Counted from the first letter of the stretch, positions 1 through 7,361 are shown. The stretch is 9,685 nt of DNA from Marinosulfonomonas sp. (GCA_019090845.1 JAHRVD010000265.1:1-9685); one strand, 5' to 3'. A program made the numbers and translations. The notes: generated by a model not told the origin, from the sequence alone.

Positions 1-347
1 AAACGGCCAAAGATGGCAGCCTGACGTTTGCGAATTTTGTCGAATTTGACAGCCTGTATGGCCACCCGCGTGATGTGTCCGGTTATGCGCGCGCGCTGGA
101 ATGGTTCGATGCCCAACTGCCCCGGATGTTTGCTGCGGCAAGGCCGGACGATCTGTTTATTTTCACCGCCGACCATGGCAATGATCCCACTTGGCTGGGC
201 AGTGACCACACCCGCGAACGGGTTCCGGTTATCGGCTATGGTGCCGGGGTGCAGGCCATTGGGCGGGTGAATTTCGTCGACGTTGGTGCCTCGGTTGCAG
301 CGCACCTTGGGGTGCCGTCGCAGGGCAAAGGCAAAAGTTTCCTTTGA
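1..347 (+). CDS. deoB: Phosphopentomutase, C-terminal part (5' end outside window)
   Basis: Phosphopentomutase interconverts deoxyribose or ribose 1-phosphate and the 5-phosphate, linking nucleoside phosphorolysis to central carbon metabolism in the cytoplasm. Only the last 114 codons are present, read in frame from base 3; base pair 1-2 belongs to a split codon. The alkaline-phosphatase-superfamily metal site is visible: the segment [11 protein letters not shown] carries the Asp-His pair, and SDHTREVP-like residues ([10 protein letters not shown]) carry the second His. The C-terminus [22 protein letters not shown] is typical of DeoB, so the 3' end looks complete with a TGA stop. It lies 46 bases before upp on the same strand, consistent with a salvage operon; in related bacteria deoA and cdd often sit upstream, which cannot be checked here. 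Identification is secure. Confidence 0.95.
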   Translation, partial: TAKDGSLTFANFVEFDSLYGHPRDVSGYARALEWFDAQLPRMFAAARPDDLFIFTADHGNDPTWLGSDHTRERVPVIGYGAGVQAIGRVNFVDVGASVAAHLGVPSQGKGKSFL

Positions 348-348
348 T

Positions 349-371
349 CGCTAACCCGGTTAAGTTTAGCG
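349..371. repeat. Short inverted repeat in the deoB-upp gap
   Basis: Perfect 6-base arms CGCTAA (349-354) and TTAGCG (366-371) enclose an 11-base loop. They lie directly after the deoB stop and before the upp ribosome binding site. There is no T-tract, so this is not a standard intrinsic terminator. It could be a weak RNA hairpin that tunes readthrough or mRNA stability between the two genes, or chance. Confidence 0.3.
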
Positions 372-393
372 CAGCCAAATGGAATCAAACCTG

Positions 394-1026
394 ATGAAAA
401 ATCACCTGACTCTTGTCGATCACCCGCTGGTTCAGCACAAGCTGACCATCATGCGCGACAAGGACACCTCTACCAACAGTTTTCGCCGTCTTTTACGCGA
501 GATCAGCCAGTTGCTGGCTTATGAAATTACCCGCGAGCTGCCGATGACCACCCGGCGGATCGAAACACCGATGGGGCCGATGGATGCGCCTACGATCGGA
601 ACCAAAAAGCTGGCGCTGATCTCGATCCTGCGGGCGGGAAATGGGCTGCTTGACGGCGTGCTGGAACTGATCCCGGCGGCCCGGGTCGGATTTGTTGGTC
701 TTTACCGGGATGAAGAAACCCTGAAACCGGTGCAATACTATTACAAGGTTCCGTCCGAGCTTTCGAGCCGGTTGGTGATCGCGCTTGACCCAATGCTGGC
801 CACCGGCAACAGTTCGGTTGCAGCCATTGATTTGCTGAAGGGTTCTGGCGCCAAAAATATCCGGTTCATGTGCCTGCTGGCCGCGCCCGAAGGCATTGCC
901 CGGATGAAAGAGGCCCATCCGGATGTGCCAATCGTGACCGCTGCTGTAGATGAACGGCTAAACGAAAACGGATATATAGTGCCAGGTCTGGGCGATGCCG
1001 GGGATCGGATGTTCGGAACCAAATAG
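394..1026 (+). CDS. upp: Uracil phosphoribosyltransferase
   Basis: Upp makes UMP from uracil and PRPP, the main pyrimidine base salvage step in the cytoplasm. The 210-residue protein is close to the roughly 208 residues of the E. coli enzyme and aligns along its whole length from memory. The PRPP-binding loop is [11 protein letters not shown] at about residues 130-140. The uracil-binding end [18 protein letters not shown] closes the protein. I chose the ATG at 394 because the protein then begins [17 protein letters not shown], matching the usual family N-terminus, and because GGAA at 381-384 sits nine bases upstream as a ribosome binding site. An in-frame ATG at 379 would add five residues (MESNL) and cannot be fully excluded. 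It follows deoB at short distance with no clear terminator between, so co-transcription is likely. Confidence 0.97.
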   Translation: MKNHLTLVDHPLVQHKLTIMRDKDTSTNSFRRLLREISQLLAYEITRELPMTTRRIETPMGPMDAPTIGTKKLALISILRAGNGLLDGVLELIPAARVGFVGLYRDEETLKPVQYYYKVPSELSSRLVIALDPMLATGNSSVAAIDLLKGSGAKNIRFMCLLAAPEGIARMKEAHPDVPIVTAAVDERLNENGYIVPGLGDAGDRMFGTK

Positions 1027-1095
1027 GCTGAATTTGGCTTTACAGATTTGGTGGGCTGGGTCATCCTTGACGCTATTCAATGTGTGGGGGCACAT

Positions 1096-1590
1096 ATGCG
1101 GTATTTAAACTCAATTGGTATGATAATTGGCTTGGTTTGCACTTTTTCCGGCGCTGCAATTGCGCAAGGTGGGCGCGTTGTCGCTGGGCCGGCAGAAATT
1201 CCACCAACCAGTTTCACCGCAAAGCAATATGTTGACAGTGCTGGCTGTGTTTTTGTGCGGGCGGGTTTTGATGGCAACGTTGTGTGGGTGCCGCGCGTAA
1301 GCCGTGAGCGAAAACAAATGTGTGGTTTGGCGCCAACATTTACGACGGCCAAAGTAACACAGGCGCCCGCCCCAAAGACGACCGTCATATCCAACCGAAA
1401 AACCGCTGCGGTTACCGCACCCCAGCGTTCCGCTTTACCTGCCGAGACATTCAAAGCCCCACCGGGATATCGGTCTGCTTGGACCGACGGGCGGCTAAAT
1501 TCAACGCGCGGGCCGCAAACAACGACCGGAACGGCCAAAATGAACTTGGTTTGGAGCCAAACCGTTCCGCGTCGACTGATATCGCGGTAA
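1096..1590 (+). CDS. Small exported protein of unknown function (resembles N-terminal part of SPOR-containing proteins)
   Basis: Function is not known. The predicted 164-residue protein starts with a signal peptide: a short basic n-region, a hydrophobic core at about residues 6-20 and an AIA|Q cleavage motif after residue 23, so it should be periplasmic. The best-conserved block is residues 45-76, YVDSAGCVFVRAGFDG followed by NVVWVPRVSR and a Cys at 76; Cys51 and Cys76 could form a disulfide. A Thr/Pro/Ala-rich linker follows (about 80-120), then APPGYRSAWTDGRLN and a WSQTVPRRLI end. I recall this block from Rhodobacterales proteins annotated as SPOR-domain proteins (peptidoglycan-binding), but no SPOR domain is present here. 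The start at 1096 is chosen over an in-frame start at 1048 because GGGGG at 1086-1090 gives a well-placed ribosome binding site and the signal peptide begins there. It is probably not co-regulated with upp by function, though it is only 69 bases downstream. Confidence 0.75.
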   Translation: MRYLNSIGMIIGLVCTFSGAAIAQGGRVVAGPAEIPPTSFTAKQYVDSAGCVFVRAGFDGNVVWVPRVSRERKQMCGLAPTFTTAKVTQAPAPKTTVISNRKTAAVTAPQRSALPAETFKAPPGYRSAWTDGRLNSTRGPQTTTGTAKMNLVWSQTVPRRLISR

Positions 1591-1594
1591 CGAA

Positions 1595-1630
1595 GGCCTG
1601 CTAATTCTGCGACGTTGGTTTTTTCAGGCC
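1595..1630. repeat. Inverted repeat between convergent stop codons, possible weak terminator
   Basis: The 41-base gap between the convergent stops at 1590 and 1632 contains arms GGCCTG (1595-1600) and CAGGCC (1625-1630). The loop is long (24 bases), and a T6 run (1619-1624) lies inside it, just before the right arm, rather than after a stem. This is not canonical for an intrinsic terminator on either strand. It is nevertheless the only symmetric element where both transcripts must end. Confidence 0.25.
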
Positions 1631-1631
1631 G

Positions 1632-2648
1632 TTAACTGTCACAAATTGCCTGCAGGCTGACCCATGAACTGTCATTTAGGACCCGGCGTGCAGATTGTGG
1701 TGTTACCGGGTCCGCCTCGATAAGGCCGATTGTTGTTTCTCCGGATATATCAATTGCATAGGCGTAGGGGGACGATCTGACCCCGGCTTCGGAAAAACGC
1801 CCTAATATTGCAGAGTTAGATAGTTCCGATGCAGTGGAAATCAAAAGGTTTTCAGCGTAGTTGTCTAATGTGGTTTGTCGCAGGTTGCCGGTTGTCAGCA
1901 ATCTGAATGACGTGCTCAGGCCTGCCGAGCGGAGCAGATCCAACAAAGGGTCTTGCCTGGCGCTGCGCAGCTGTTCGACCAAAACAAATCCTGCCGGAAC
2001 TTCGGGGTCCTCGAAATCCTCTACCAGCGCCCGGTTCAACAGGATAATTCCACCCGGCAAATGCGCCGCCGTTCGCACGCCGCCCGACAGGACAACGATT
2101 TTTCCACGCGAATCCTTGGTTAGCCGGGCATGCAACATGTTCAGCGCAGTTTGGCCAAGCGGGTCGTTGCACGGCCTGCCACTAATGCGCTGAATGCGGT
2201 TCAAAAGGTTTTCACCAATTGCTATGCGCTTGGTTTCAGGCACGACCGAGGCGGTATATGTGATCATCGCGCCGGGCAGCCAGAACAGCGCAAGCAGCAA
2301 CGCCAGCAATGTCAGCCCACCAACAATGCCAAAGCGCAATCGACCATGATGCGGGCGGCGCTTTTCAATTGCGGACTGGACCCGAGCCATTGCGCGGATC
2401 AGCGTATCGTCGTCGACTTCCAGAGTTTCAGCAGCGTCTTCGCCGGGGTGAAACAGCGCTGGGCGCTTACCCGGATTAACACGCTGGATCGCGGGCAACG
2501 ACCAATGGGTGATCGCACTGTCGTTGTGATCGGAAATCGTAAGGGTTGCATCACCAACCGCTACAATCACATCGCGCCGCTGTGCATCAGGCGACGCGCG
2601 CCAGATGCCGGTGCTTTCCAGTCGCTCAAAATCTTTCAGTGCGGTCAT
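1632..2648 (-). CDS. One-pass membrane protein with degenerate M48-like peptidase domain
   Basis: This 338-residue protein is of unknown function. Residues 1-100 are soluble, with alternating hydrophobic segments (DVIVAVGDATLTI at 26-38) that could form a small beta domain. One clear transmembrane segment spans about 107-130 (FGIVGG, LLALLLALFWLPG). The part after it follows the pattern of M48 zinc peptidases: LPGGIILLNRALVEDFEDPEV at 197-217 resembles the 'PGG-hydrophobic-N/TRGL...D-E-A' stretch that precedes the active-site helix. Where HExxH should follow, the sequence is FVLVEQLRSA, keeping a Glu but neither His. It is therefore probably catalytically inactive. The ending SSWVSLQAICDS matches Rhodobacterales hypothetical proteins as I remember them. 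The ATG at 2648 has only a distant AGAGG as ribosome binding site. It lies 73 bases after the CoA ligase stop and may be read with it or from its own promoter. Confidence 0.7.
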   Translation of the reverse strand: MTALKDFERLESTGIWRASPDAQRRDVIVAVGDATLTISDHNDSAITHWSLPAIQRVNPGKRPALFHPGEDAAETLEVDDDTLIRAMARVQSAIEKRRPHHGRLRFGIVGGLTLLALLLALFWLPGAMITYTASVVPETKRIAIGENLLNRIQRISGRPCNDPLGQTALNMLHARLTKDSRGKIVVLSGGVRTAAHLPGGIILLNRALVEDFEDPEVPAGFVLVEQLRSARQDPLLDLLRSAGLSTSFRLLTTGNLRQTTLDNYAENLLISTASELSNSAILGRFSEAGVRSSPYAYAIDISGETTIGLIEADPVTPQSARRVLNDSSWVSLQAICDS

Positions 2649-2690
2649 CTGCCCGGAAGCGCCTCTGAATTACTGTTCTTGTTACACATT

Positions 2691-2719
2691 AGAATACCCA
2701 AGCCGGACGGGTCCGACAA
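2691..2719 (-). promoter_or_regulatory. Candidate sigma70-type promoter for the membrane protein gene
   Basis: Reading the minus strand, TTGTCG (2719-2714) and TATTCT (2696-2691) are separated by 17 bases. Each hexamer matches the sigma70 consensus at four of six positions. Transcription would start near 2684 and give a leader of roughly 36 bases before the ATG at 2648. It sits immediately after the stop codon of the CoA ligase, which would give the membrane protein gene partly independent expression. This is a pattern match only. Confidence 0.33.
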
Positions 2720-2721
2720 TC

Positions 2722-4347
2722 TCAGAGTTTTCTGGCAACTTCACGCAACTCAAATTTCTGGATCTTGCCGGTCGAGGTTTTTGGAAGCTCCTGAAAGACA
2801 ATCTTTTTGGGTGTCTTGAAATTGGCCAGCCGCGCGCGCGCAAACGCGATCAGTTCGTCTTCGGATGCTTCTGATCCTGCGAGCAGTTCGACAAATGCAC
2901 AAGGAACCTCGCCCCATTTTTCATCCGGTTTGGCCACTACCGCGCAGAGCGATACCGCCGGATGATGCATCAACGCGCCTTCCAGCTCGATCGAGCTGAT
3001 GTTTTCGCCGCCCGAAATGATGATGTCTTTGGCGCGATCAACGATCTGGATGTAGGTGTTTGGATGTTGCACGGCTATATCGCCAGAATGAAAGTAACCG
3101 CCTGCGAACGCCTCGGCCGTGGCTTGCGGGTTTTTGAAATACCCCTTCATCACCGAATTCCCGCGGATTGCGATTTCGCCCGGCGTTGCTCCGTCCATGA
3201 CCACCTGCTGCATGTTTTCGTCCAGAACTGTGGTTTCTTCCATGCAGGGCAGGGGCACCCCTTGTTGTGCTTTGATGGCAGATATTTCATCGGCGCCAAG
3301 ACCATCCCATTCGGGTTGCCATGTGCATTCGGTGATATGACCATAAGTCTCAGTCAGCCCGTAAACATGGGTGACGTTAAAGCCCAAATCTTCAATAGCA
3401 GCCAAAGTTGCCGCGGCTGGCGGCGCACCGGCGGTAAAAACCTCGACCGTATGGTCAAAATCGCGCCGGTCGGTATCCGGGGCATTAACGATTGCATTCA
3501 GAACGATCGGTGCGCCACCGAAATGGGTCACGCCCTCATCGGCGATTGCGGTATAGATGTTGGCGGCCGTGATATCGCGACAGCACACAACTGTGCCGCC
3601 CAGAACCGGCATCATCCAGGTGTGGTTCCAGCCGTTGCAGTGGAATAATGGTACGATCGTCAGGAACACCGGATACAAAGTCATTCGCCATGAAATGACC
3701 GTGCCCATCGTCATCAGATAGGCACCGCGATGGTGGTATACGACGCCCTTGGGCCGTCCGGTGGTGCCAGAAGTATAGTTCAGCGCCAGGCTTTCCCATT
3801 CATCCACGGGCATGACCCATTCAAAATCCGGATCACCGCCCCCGATCAGCGTTTCATAATCCATATGCCTGCCGGTGGCCGGAAAGCCGGCCTGATCGTC
3901 GGGCACTTCGATGATTTTGGGGGCAGGGCCGTCCATTTGCTTTACCGCTGCCTCGGCGGTTGCAAGAAACTCTGTATCGACCAGCACGACCTTGGCTTCG
4001 CCGTGATCAAAAATATAGGCGATTGTAGCCGGGTCCAGCCGGATATTGATCGTGTTCAACACAGCACCCATGGCGGGAACGCCAAAATGGGCTTCGGCCT
4101 GCGCCGGGATATTTGGCAGGATGGTGGCAACAACGTCGCCCGGCTGCACCCCCAGTTTGGCAAGGGCCGAGGCCAGTTGTGAAACTCGGGCATGATACTG
4201 GCGATAATTTGCGCGATAGGTGCCATAGGCCAGTGCCGGGCGGTCCGGATATACATGCAAAGCACGGTTCAGATGTGACAGCGGTGTTAGCGGCACATAG
4301 TTTGCGCGCTGTTTGTCCAGCCCCTCTTCGTTTGCCATCCAGCCCAT
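2722..4347 (-). CDS. Acyl-CoA synthetase (AMP-forming, acyl-activating enzyme family)
   Basis: The enzyme activates a carboxylic acid with ATP to an acyl-adenylate and transfers it to CoA, in the cytoplasm. The 541-residue protein has all the ANL-superfamily signatures: the phosphate loop YTSGTTGRPKG (191-201), FHCNGW (235-240), YGLTETYG (329-336), SGD (421-423), the hinge DRAKD (437-441) with IISGGENISS, and the C-terminal catalytic Lys528 in KTSTGKIQK. The FHCNGW motif and overall pattern resemble plant peroxisomal AAE and bacterial short- or medium-chain ligases rather than acetyl-CoA synthetase, but the substrate cannot be read from sequence. The frame is open to an ATG at 4488, but I place the start at 4347: AAGGGA (4358-4353) is a good ribosome binding site there, and MGWMANEEGLDK is the normal family N-terminus. 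It shares strand with the beta-oxidation genes upstream but is separated from them by the sulfotransferase. Confidence 0.93.
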   Translation of the reverse strand: MGWMANEEGLDKQRANYVPLTPLSHLNRALHVYPDRPALAYGTYRANYRQYHARVSQLASALAKLGVQPGDVVATILPNIPAQAEAHFGVPAMGAVLNTINIRLDPATIAYIFDHGEAKVVLVDTEFLATAEAAVKQMDGPAPKIIEVPDDQAGFPATGRHMDYETLIGGGDPDFEWVMPVDEWESLALNYTSGTTGRPKGVVYHHRGAYLMTMGTVISWRMTLYPVFLTIVPLFHCNGWNHTWMMPVLGGTVVCCRDITAANIYTAIADEGVTHFGGAPIVLNAIVNAPDTDRRDFDHTVEVFTAGAPPAAATLAAIEDLGFNVTHVYGLTETYGHITECTWQPEWDGLGADEISAIKAQQGVPLPCMEETTVLDENMQQVVMDGATPGEIAIRGNSVMKGYFKNPQATAEAFAGGYFHSGDIAVQHPNTYIQIVDRAKDIIISGGENISSIELEGALMHHPAVSLCAVVAKPDEKWGEVPCAFVELLAGSEASEDELIAFARARLANFKTPKKIVFQELPKTSTGKIQKFELREVARKL

Positions 4348-4352
4348 GATTT

Positions 4353-4358
4353 TCCCTT
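4353..4358 (-). promoter_or_regulatory. Ribosome binding site that fixes the CoA ligase start
   Basis: AAGGGA on the minus strand ends five bases before the ATG at 4347. No comparable site precedes the more upstream in-frame ATG at 4488, whose 47 extra codons have no family counterpart and would overlap the start of the sulfotransferase gene. Confidence 0.7.
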
Positions 4359-4375
4359 CAGCCTGTGTGTGGGGG

Positions 4376-4404
4376 ATAATGCTGGCAAGCGGGCCGGTTG
4401 AAAA
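4376..4404 (-). promoter_or_regulatory. Candidate promoter for the CoA ligase gene
   Basis: On the minus strand, TTTTCA (4404-4399) and CATTAT (4381-4376) are 17 bases apart, each with four of six matches to sigma70 hexamers. The start point would fall near 4369, leaving about 22 bases of leader that contain the AAGGGA ribosome binding site. It lies in the 102-base divergent gap with the sulfotransferase gene. I found no convincing promoter for the sulfotransferase in the same gap. Pattern match only. Confidence 0.35.
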
Positions 4405-4449
4405 GACCTTACTGTGGTCAAGATTGGGTAACTGAATTAGCGTGGTGCC

Positions 4450-5097
4450 ATGATAATTTCTTCCGGTCGGCAGTATATTTTTGTGCACATCCCGAAAACT
4501 GGCGGCACGTCCCTGTCACTGGCGTTGGAGGCGCGCGCAAAGGCAGATGATATTCTGATCGGGGACACGCCCAAAGCGGTGCGCAGGCGTGGGCGCATCA
4601 AGGCCTTGCAGGGATCGGGAAAGCTCTGGAAACACTCGGGGCTGGCGGATATTCATGGGGTGGTCAGCGACGCCGAAATGTCCGGGTTTTTCGTGGTGAC
4701 GCTGGTGCGAAACCCATGGGACAGGCTGGTCAGCTATTATCACTGGCTGCGCGAACAGAACTGGGAACACCGCGCCGTGGACCTAGCTAAGTCACTGATA
4801 TTCGATGACTTTCTGAACCATCCGGAAATTCAGGCATCATTCGATAGCGGGCATTTTGCCAGCTATGTGACGGATCAAAACGGTCGGGAGCATTGCGATT
4901 TGTTCGTGCGGCTGGAAAACCTGTCCAAGGATATCCGCCCGTTTGAGGACCATCTGGGCTTTCGTCTGGACGCAATCGAGCGAGTGAATACATCGCCGCG
5001 CCGTGCTGATTATCGCAGCTACTACACAGATAATACAGCTGCTTTGGTTGCCGGGTTTTGTGCAACAGATATCAAACGGTTCGGGTATTCGTTTTAG
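4450..5097 (+). CDS. Sulfotransferase family 2 protein (PAPS-dependent)
   Basis: Such enzymes transfer a sulfuryl group from PAPS to an acceptor, often a sugar or glycan; the acceptor here is unknown. Two cofactor motifs are clear in the 215 residues. The 5'-phosphosulfate loop is VHIPKTGGTS at 12-21. The 3'-phosphate site is VRNPWDRLVSYYHWL at 86-100, with Arg87 and Ser95 the expected contacts. KHSGLADI at 61-68 matches the conserved His-containing segment before it, and FGYSF is a usual family ending. The start is well fixed: an in-frame TAG lies at 4438-4440 and the first motif begins by residue 12. No good ribosome binding site precedes it, suggesting weak or unusual initiation. It is divergent from the CoA ligase, and its stop overlaps the FadJ stop by four bases. 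No signal peptide or membrane segment is seen, so it should act in the cytoplasm or with a partner. Confidence 0.88.
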   Translation: MIISSGRQYIFVHIPKTGGTSLSLALEARAKADDILIGDTPKAVRRRGRIKALQGSGKLWKHSGLADIHGVVSDAEMSGFFVVTLVRNPWDRLVSYYHWLREQNWEHRAVDLAKSLIFDDFLNHPEIQASFDSGHFASYVTDQNGREHCDLFVRLENLSKDIRPFEDHLGFRLDAIERVNTSPRRADYRSYYTDNTAALVAGFCATDIKRFGYSF

Positions 5098-7301
5098 GCA
5101 GCTTTTCCGGCCTGATCGGTGAAACGGCCGTAAAATGTGTCCCCGGCGCTGGCAATGTCGCGCAGTAACTTGGGCGCGGAAAAACGCTCTCCGTGGGACT
5201 TTTCAAGGTTTTCGCAGATTTCCACGGCTTTCGCGGCCCCGATAATATCCAGCCAGCTGAATGGCCCACCCGACCACGGTGCAAATCCCCAGCCCAGGAT
5301 CGCGCCCACGTCGCCTTCGCGAATGTCCGTCAAGACACCTTCCTCCAGCGCTCGCACTGCTTCCAAGACCTGCACCATCAACAGGCGATGCTGCACGTCG
5401 CTCAGATCAGGTTGTTCCGGGCGTTTAGGGTATTTGTCACCAAGTGCGGGCCAAAACCCGCCGCGTTTGCCTTTTTCGTCGTAGTCGTAAAAACCAGCCA
5501 GCGATTTGCGCCCCAGATGATCGTTGTCGACCATCCAGAACACCAGTTCATCCACGTCGCTGTCGGTGTAGGCATTGCCCATGGCAGCCTTGGTCGCGGT
5601 GGCAATTTTTGCCGCCAGATCAAGCGAGGTTTCATCAACCAGTTGCAGTGGCCCGACCGGCATACCGACCAGTTTCGCGGCGTTGTCGATCAGTGCCGGT
5701 GCCACACCCTCGGTGATCATTCGCATGCCCTCATTCAGGTAGGGGATGACACAACGGTTGGCATAGAAAAACCGAGCGTCATTAACGACAATCGGCGTTT
5801 TCCTGATCTGGCGTACATAGTCGAGCGCTTTGGCCACGGCACGGTCACCTGTTTGTTTTCCCTTGATAATTTCCACCAACAGCATCTTGTCTACCGGTGA
5901 AAAGAAATGGATGCCGATGTATTGCTCGGGCCGTTGGCTGACCTTGGCTAGATCCGAAATCGGTAAGGTCGAGGTGTTGGTTGCGAATATGCAATCTTCG
6001 TCCACGATCGCCTCGACTTTGGTGGTCACCTCGGCCTTTATTTTCGGGTCCTCAAACACTGCCTCGATGATAAGATCGCAGCCCTTCAGTGCCGCAAAAT
6101 CTGTCGTGGCGTTGATACGATCCAACACTTCGGCCTTTTTCTCGGGCGTTACTTTTTTCCGCGCAATACCCTTGTCCAGTATGCCTTCGGAATAGGATTT
6201 TCCCTTGTCCGCGGCCGCTTGTTTCTGGTCGACCAGAACCACCTCGATCCCTGCATTGGCCGAAACATAGGCGATACCCGCGCCCATCATGCCCGCGCCA
6301 AGAACGCCGACTTTGCGCACTTTCTGGTCGGCCACACCAGTTGGCCGCACAGCACCTTTTTCAAGCGCCTCCTTGTTCAGGAACAACGAGCGGATCATCG
6401 CCCCGCTGGACGGGTTCATCAGAACGTTGGTGAACCAGCGCGCTTCGATCTGCAGGGCGGTGTCAAATGGCACCATTGCGCCTTCGTAGATGGCCGACAG
6501 CATTGCTTTGGCCGCCGGGTAGACGCCCATTGTCTGGCCGTTCACCATCGCACTTGCACCAACGAAAGTCATGAAACCCGCCGGGTGGTATGGGGCGCCG
6601 CCGGGCATTTTATAGCCCCTGGCATCCCAGGGTTTGACGATGTCCGCGACGCTTGCGTTCAGCACCCATTCTTTCGCTTTTTCAAGCAGTTGTCCGGGCT
6701 CAATCACTTCATCAATCAGACCGGCCGACTTGGCGGCTTTCGGGTTGACCATCTTGCCCTGCAGCAGGAACGGCGAGGCAGCCATCGCACCCAGCATCCG
6801 GGCCAGCCGCGTGGTCCCGCCCGCGCCGGGGAAAATGCCGACCTTTATTTCGGGAAAGCCGATTTTGGCCTTCGGATTGTCCGCCGCAAAACGCCGGTGG
6901 CAGGACAAAGGAATTTCAAGGCCAATTCCCAGACTGGTGCCGGGCAGGGCGGCGGCGGTCGGCTTGCCGCCCTTTTTGGTTTTGGGGTCCATTCCCGCAA
7001 GCTCTATCTTTCGCTCAAGCGCGTGCAATTGCATGATGCCGTCAAACACACCGCGCGCCGGATCATCGCCCGCGTTTTCCTTCATCTGGGCAATCACATT
7101 CAGGTCCATGCCACCGGCGAAATCCGGCTTGCCGGACGTTATGACGATACCTTTTACGTCCGCGTCAGCATGCGCCTTGTCGATCAGATCGGACAATTCC
7201 TGCGTGCCTTCAAGCGACAACACGTTCATTGATTTTCCCGGCACGTCCCAAGTAATAACGGCCACACCGTCGACGTCGATGGCACAAGTGAAGTCGGTCA
7301 T
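5094..7301 (-). CDS. fadJ: Fatty-acid oxidation complex alpha subunit (enoyl-CoA hydratase / 3-hydroxyacyl-CoA dehydrogenase)
   Basis: This 735-residue fusion hydrates 2-enoyl-CoA and oxidises the 3-hydroxyacyl-CoA with NAD+. Residues 1-about 320 form the crotonase part: GTSLGIGLEI with Glu129, and GFPEIKVGIFPGAGGT with Glu151, correspond to the two catalytic glutamates of E. coli FadB (119 and 139). The dehydrogenase part begins at about 328 with VGVLGAGMMGAG, whose Gly335, Gly337 and Gly340 bind the dinucleotide. The catalytic His465 and Glu477 lie in IGIHFFSPVDKMLLVEIIKG. Two C-terminal helical domains follow; GWGFAPWSGGPFSWLD is typical. The length fits FadB/FadJ, and the fadJ symbol reflects the short form rather than proven anaerobic use. 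AGGGAG (7314-7309), seven bases before the ATG at 7301, is a strong ribosome binding site. It is the last gene of the GST-thiolase-NTF2-like run. Its stop TAA (5096-5094) overlaps the opposing sulfotransferase stop. Confidence 0.95.
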   Translation of the reverse strand: MTDFTCAIDVDGVAVITWDVPGKSMNVLSLEGTQELSDLIDKAHADADVKGIVITSGKPDFAGGMDLNVIAQMKENAGDDPARGVFDGIMQLHALERKIELAGMDPKTKKGGKPTAAALPGTSLGIGLEIPLSCHRRFAADNPKAKIGFPEIKVGIFPGAGGTTRLARMLGAMAASPFLLQGKMVNPKAAKSAGLIDEVIEPGQLLEKAKEWVLNASVADIVKPWDARGYKMPGGAPYHPAGFMTFVGASAMVNGQTMGVYPAAKAMLSAIYEGAMVPFDTALQIEARWFTNVLMNPSSGAMIRSLFLNKEALEKGAVRPTGVADQKVRKVGVLGAGMMGAGIAYVSANAGIEVVLVDQKQAAADKGKSYSEGILDKGIARKKVTPEKKAEVLDRINATTDFAALKGCDLIIEAVFEDPKIKAEVTTKVEAIVDEDCIFATNTSTLPISDLAKVSQRPEQYIGIHFFSPVDKMLLVEIIKGKQTGDRAVAKALDYVRQIRKTPIVVNDARFFYANRCVIPYLNEGMRMITEGVAPALIDNAAKLVGMPVGPLQLVDETSLDLAAKIATATKAAMGNAYTDSDVDELVFWMVDNDHLGRKSLAGFYDYDEKGKRGGFWPALGDKYPKRPEQPDLSDVQHRLLMVQVLEAVRALEEGVLTDIREGDVGAILGWGFAPWSGGPFSWLDIIGAAKAVEICENLEKSHGERFSAPKLLRDIASAGDTFYGRFTDQAGKAA

Positions 7302-7308
7302 TCTTGGT

Positions 7309-7314
7309 CTCCCT
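7309..7314 (-). promoter_or_regulatory. Strong ribosome binding site of fadJ
   Basis: AGGGAG on the minus strand with a seven-base spacer to ATG 7301. It is one of the two best sites in the run, in contrast to the preceding NTF2-like gene, which has none. This suggests fadJ is initiated independently and strongly although the gap to its neighbour is only 60 bases. Confidence 0.7.
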
Positions 7315-7361
7315 GATTGGGGTCAGTTTGCCAGCACTTGATTGCGTGCCAAGGGGGGCGG

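Noticed and set aside
1048..1095. Earlier start for the exported protein at 1048.
   Set aside because: It would bury the signal peptide behind 16 residues, while the start at 1096 has GGGGG five bases upstream and a normal n-region.
2130..3648. Plus-strand open frames opposite the membrane protein and CoA ligase genes (2130-2819 and 2962-3648).
   Set aside because: The minus-strand frames carry the complete ligase motifs and a coherent membrane protein; the plus frames show no domain and no sensible start.
4348..4488. N-terminal extension of the CoA ligase from an ATG at 4488.
   Set aside because: The 47 extra residues match nothing in the family, would overlap the sulfotransferase start, and lack the ribosome binding site present before 4347.
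6923..6952. GIG in place of GGG in the crotonase oxyanion segment of FadJ as a sign of lost hydratase activity.
   Set aside because: Both catalytic glutamates and the flanking GTSLG/GLE context are intact, and I believe similar GIG variants occur in this clade.
6219..7341. Long open frames on the plus strand opposite the crotonase part of fadJ (to 7232 and 7341).
   Set aside because: They are antisense to a fully convincing enzyme, have no recognisable motifs, and are rich in residues produced by reading GC-biased codons backwards.
7302..7361. Sigma54-like promoter upstream of fadJ (TGGCACG on the minus strand), and a TTG-CAGCAC / GTGCCAA imperfect palindrome around 7327-7351.
   Set aside because: The -12 TTGC element is missing at the required spacing. 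The palindrome is short and bulged, so neither is more than suggestive.
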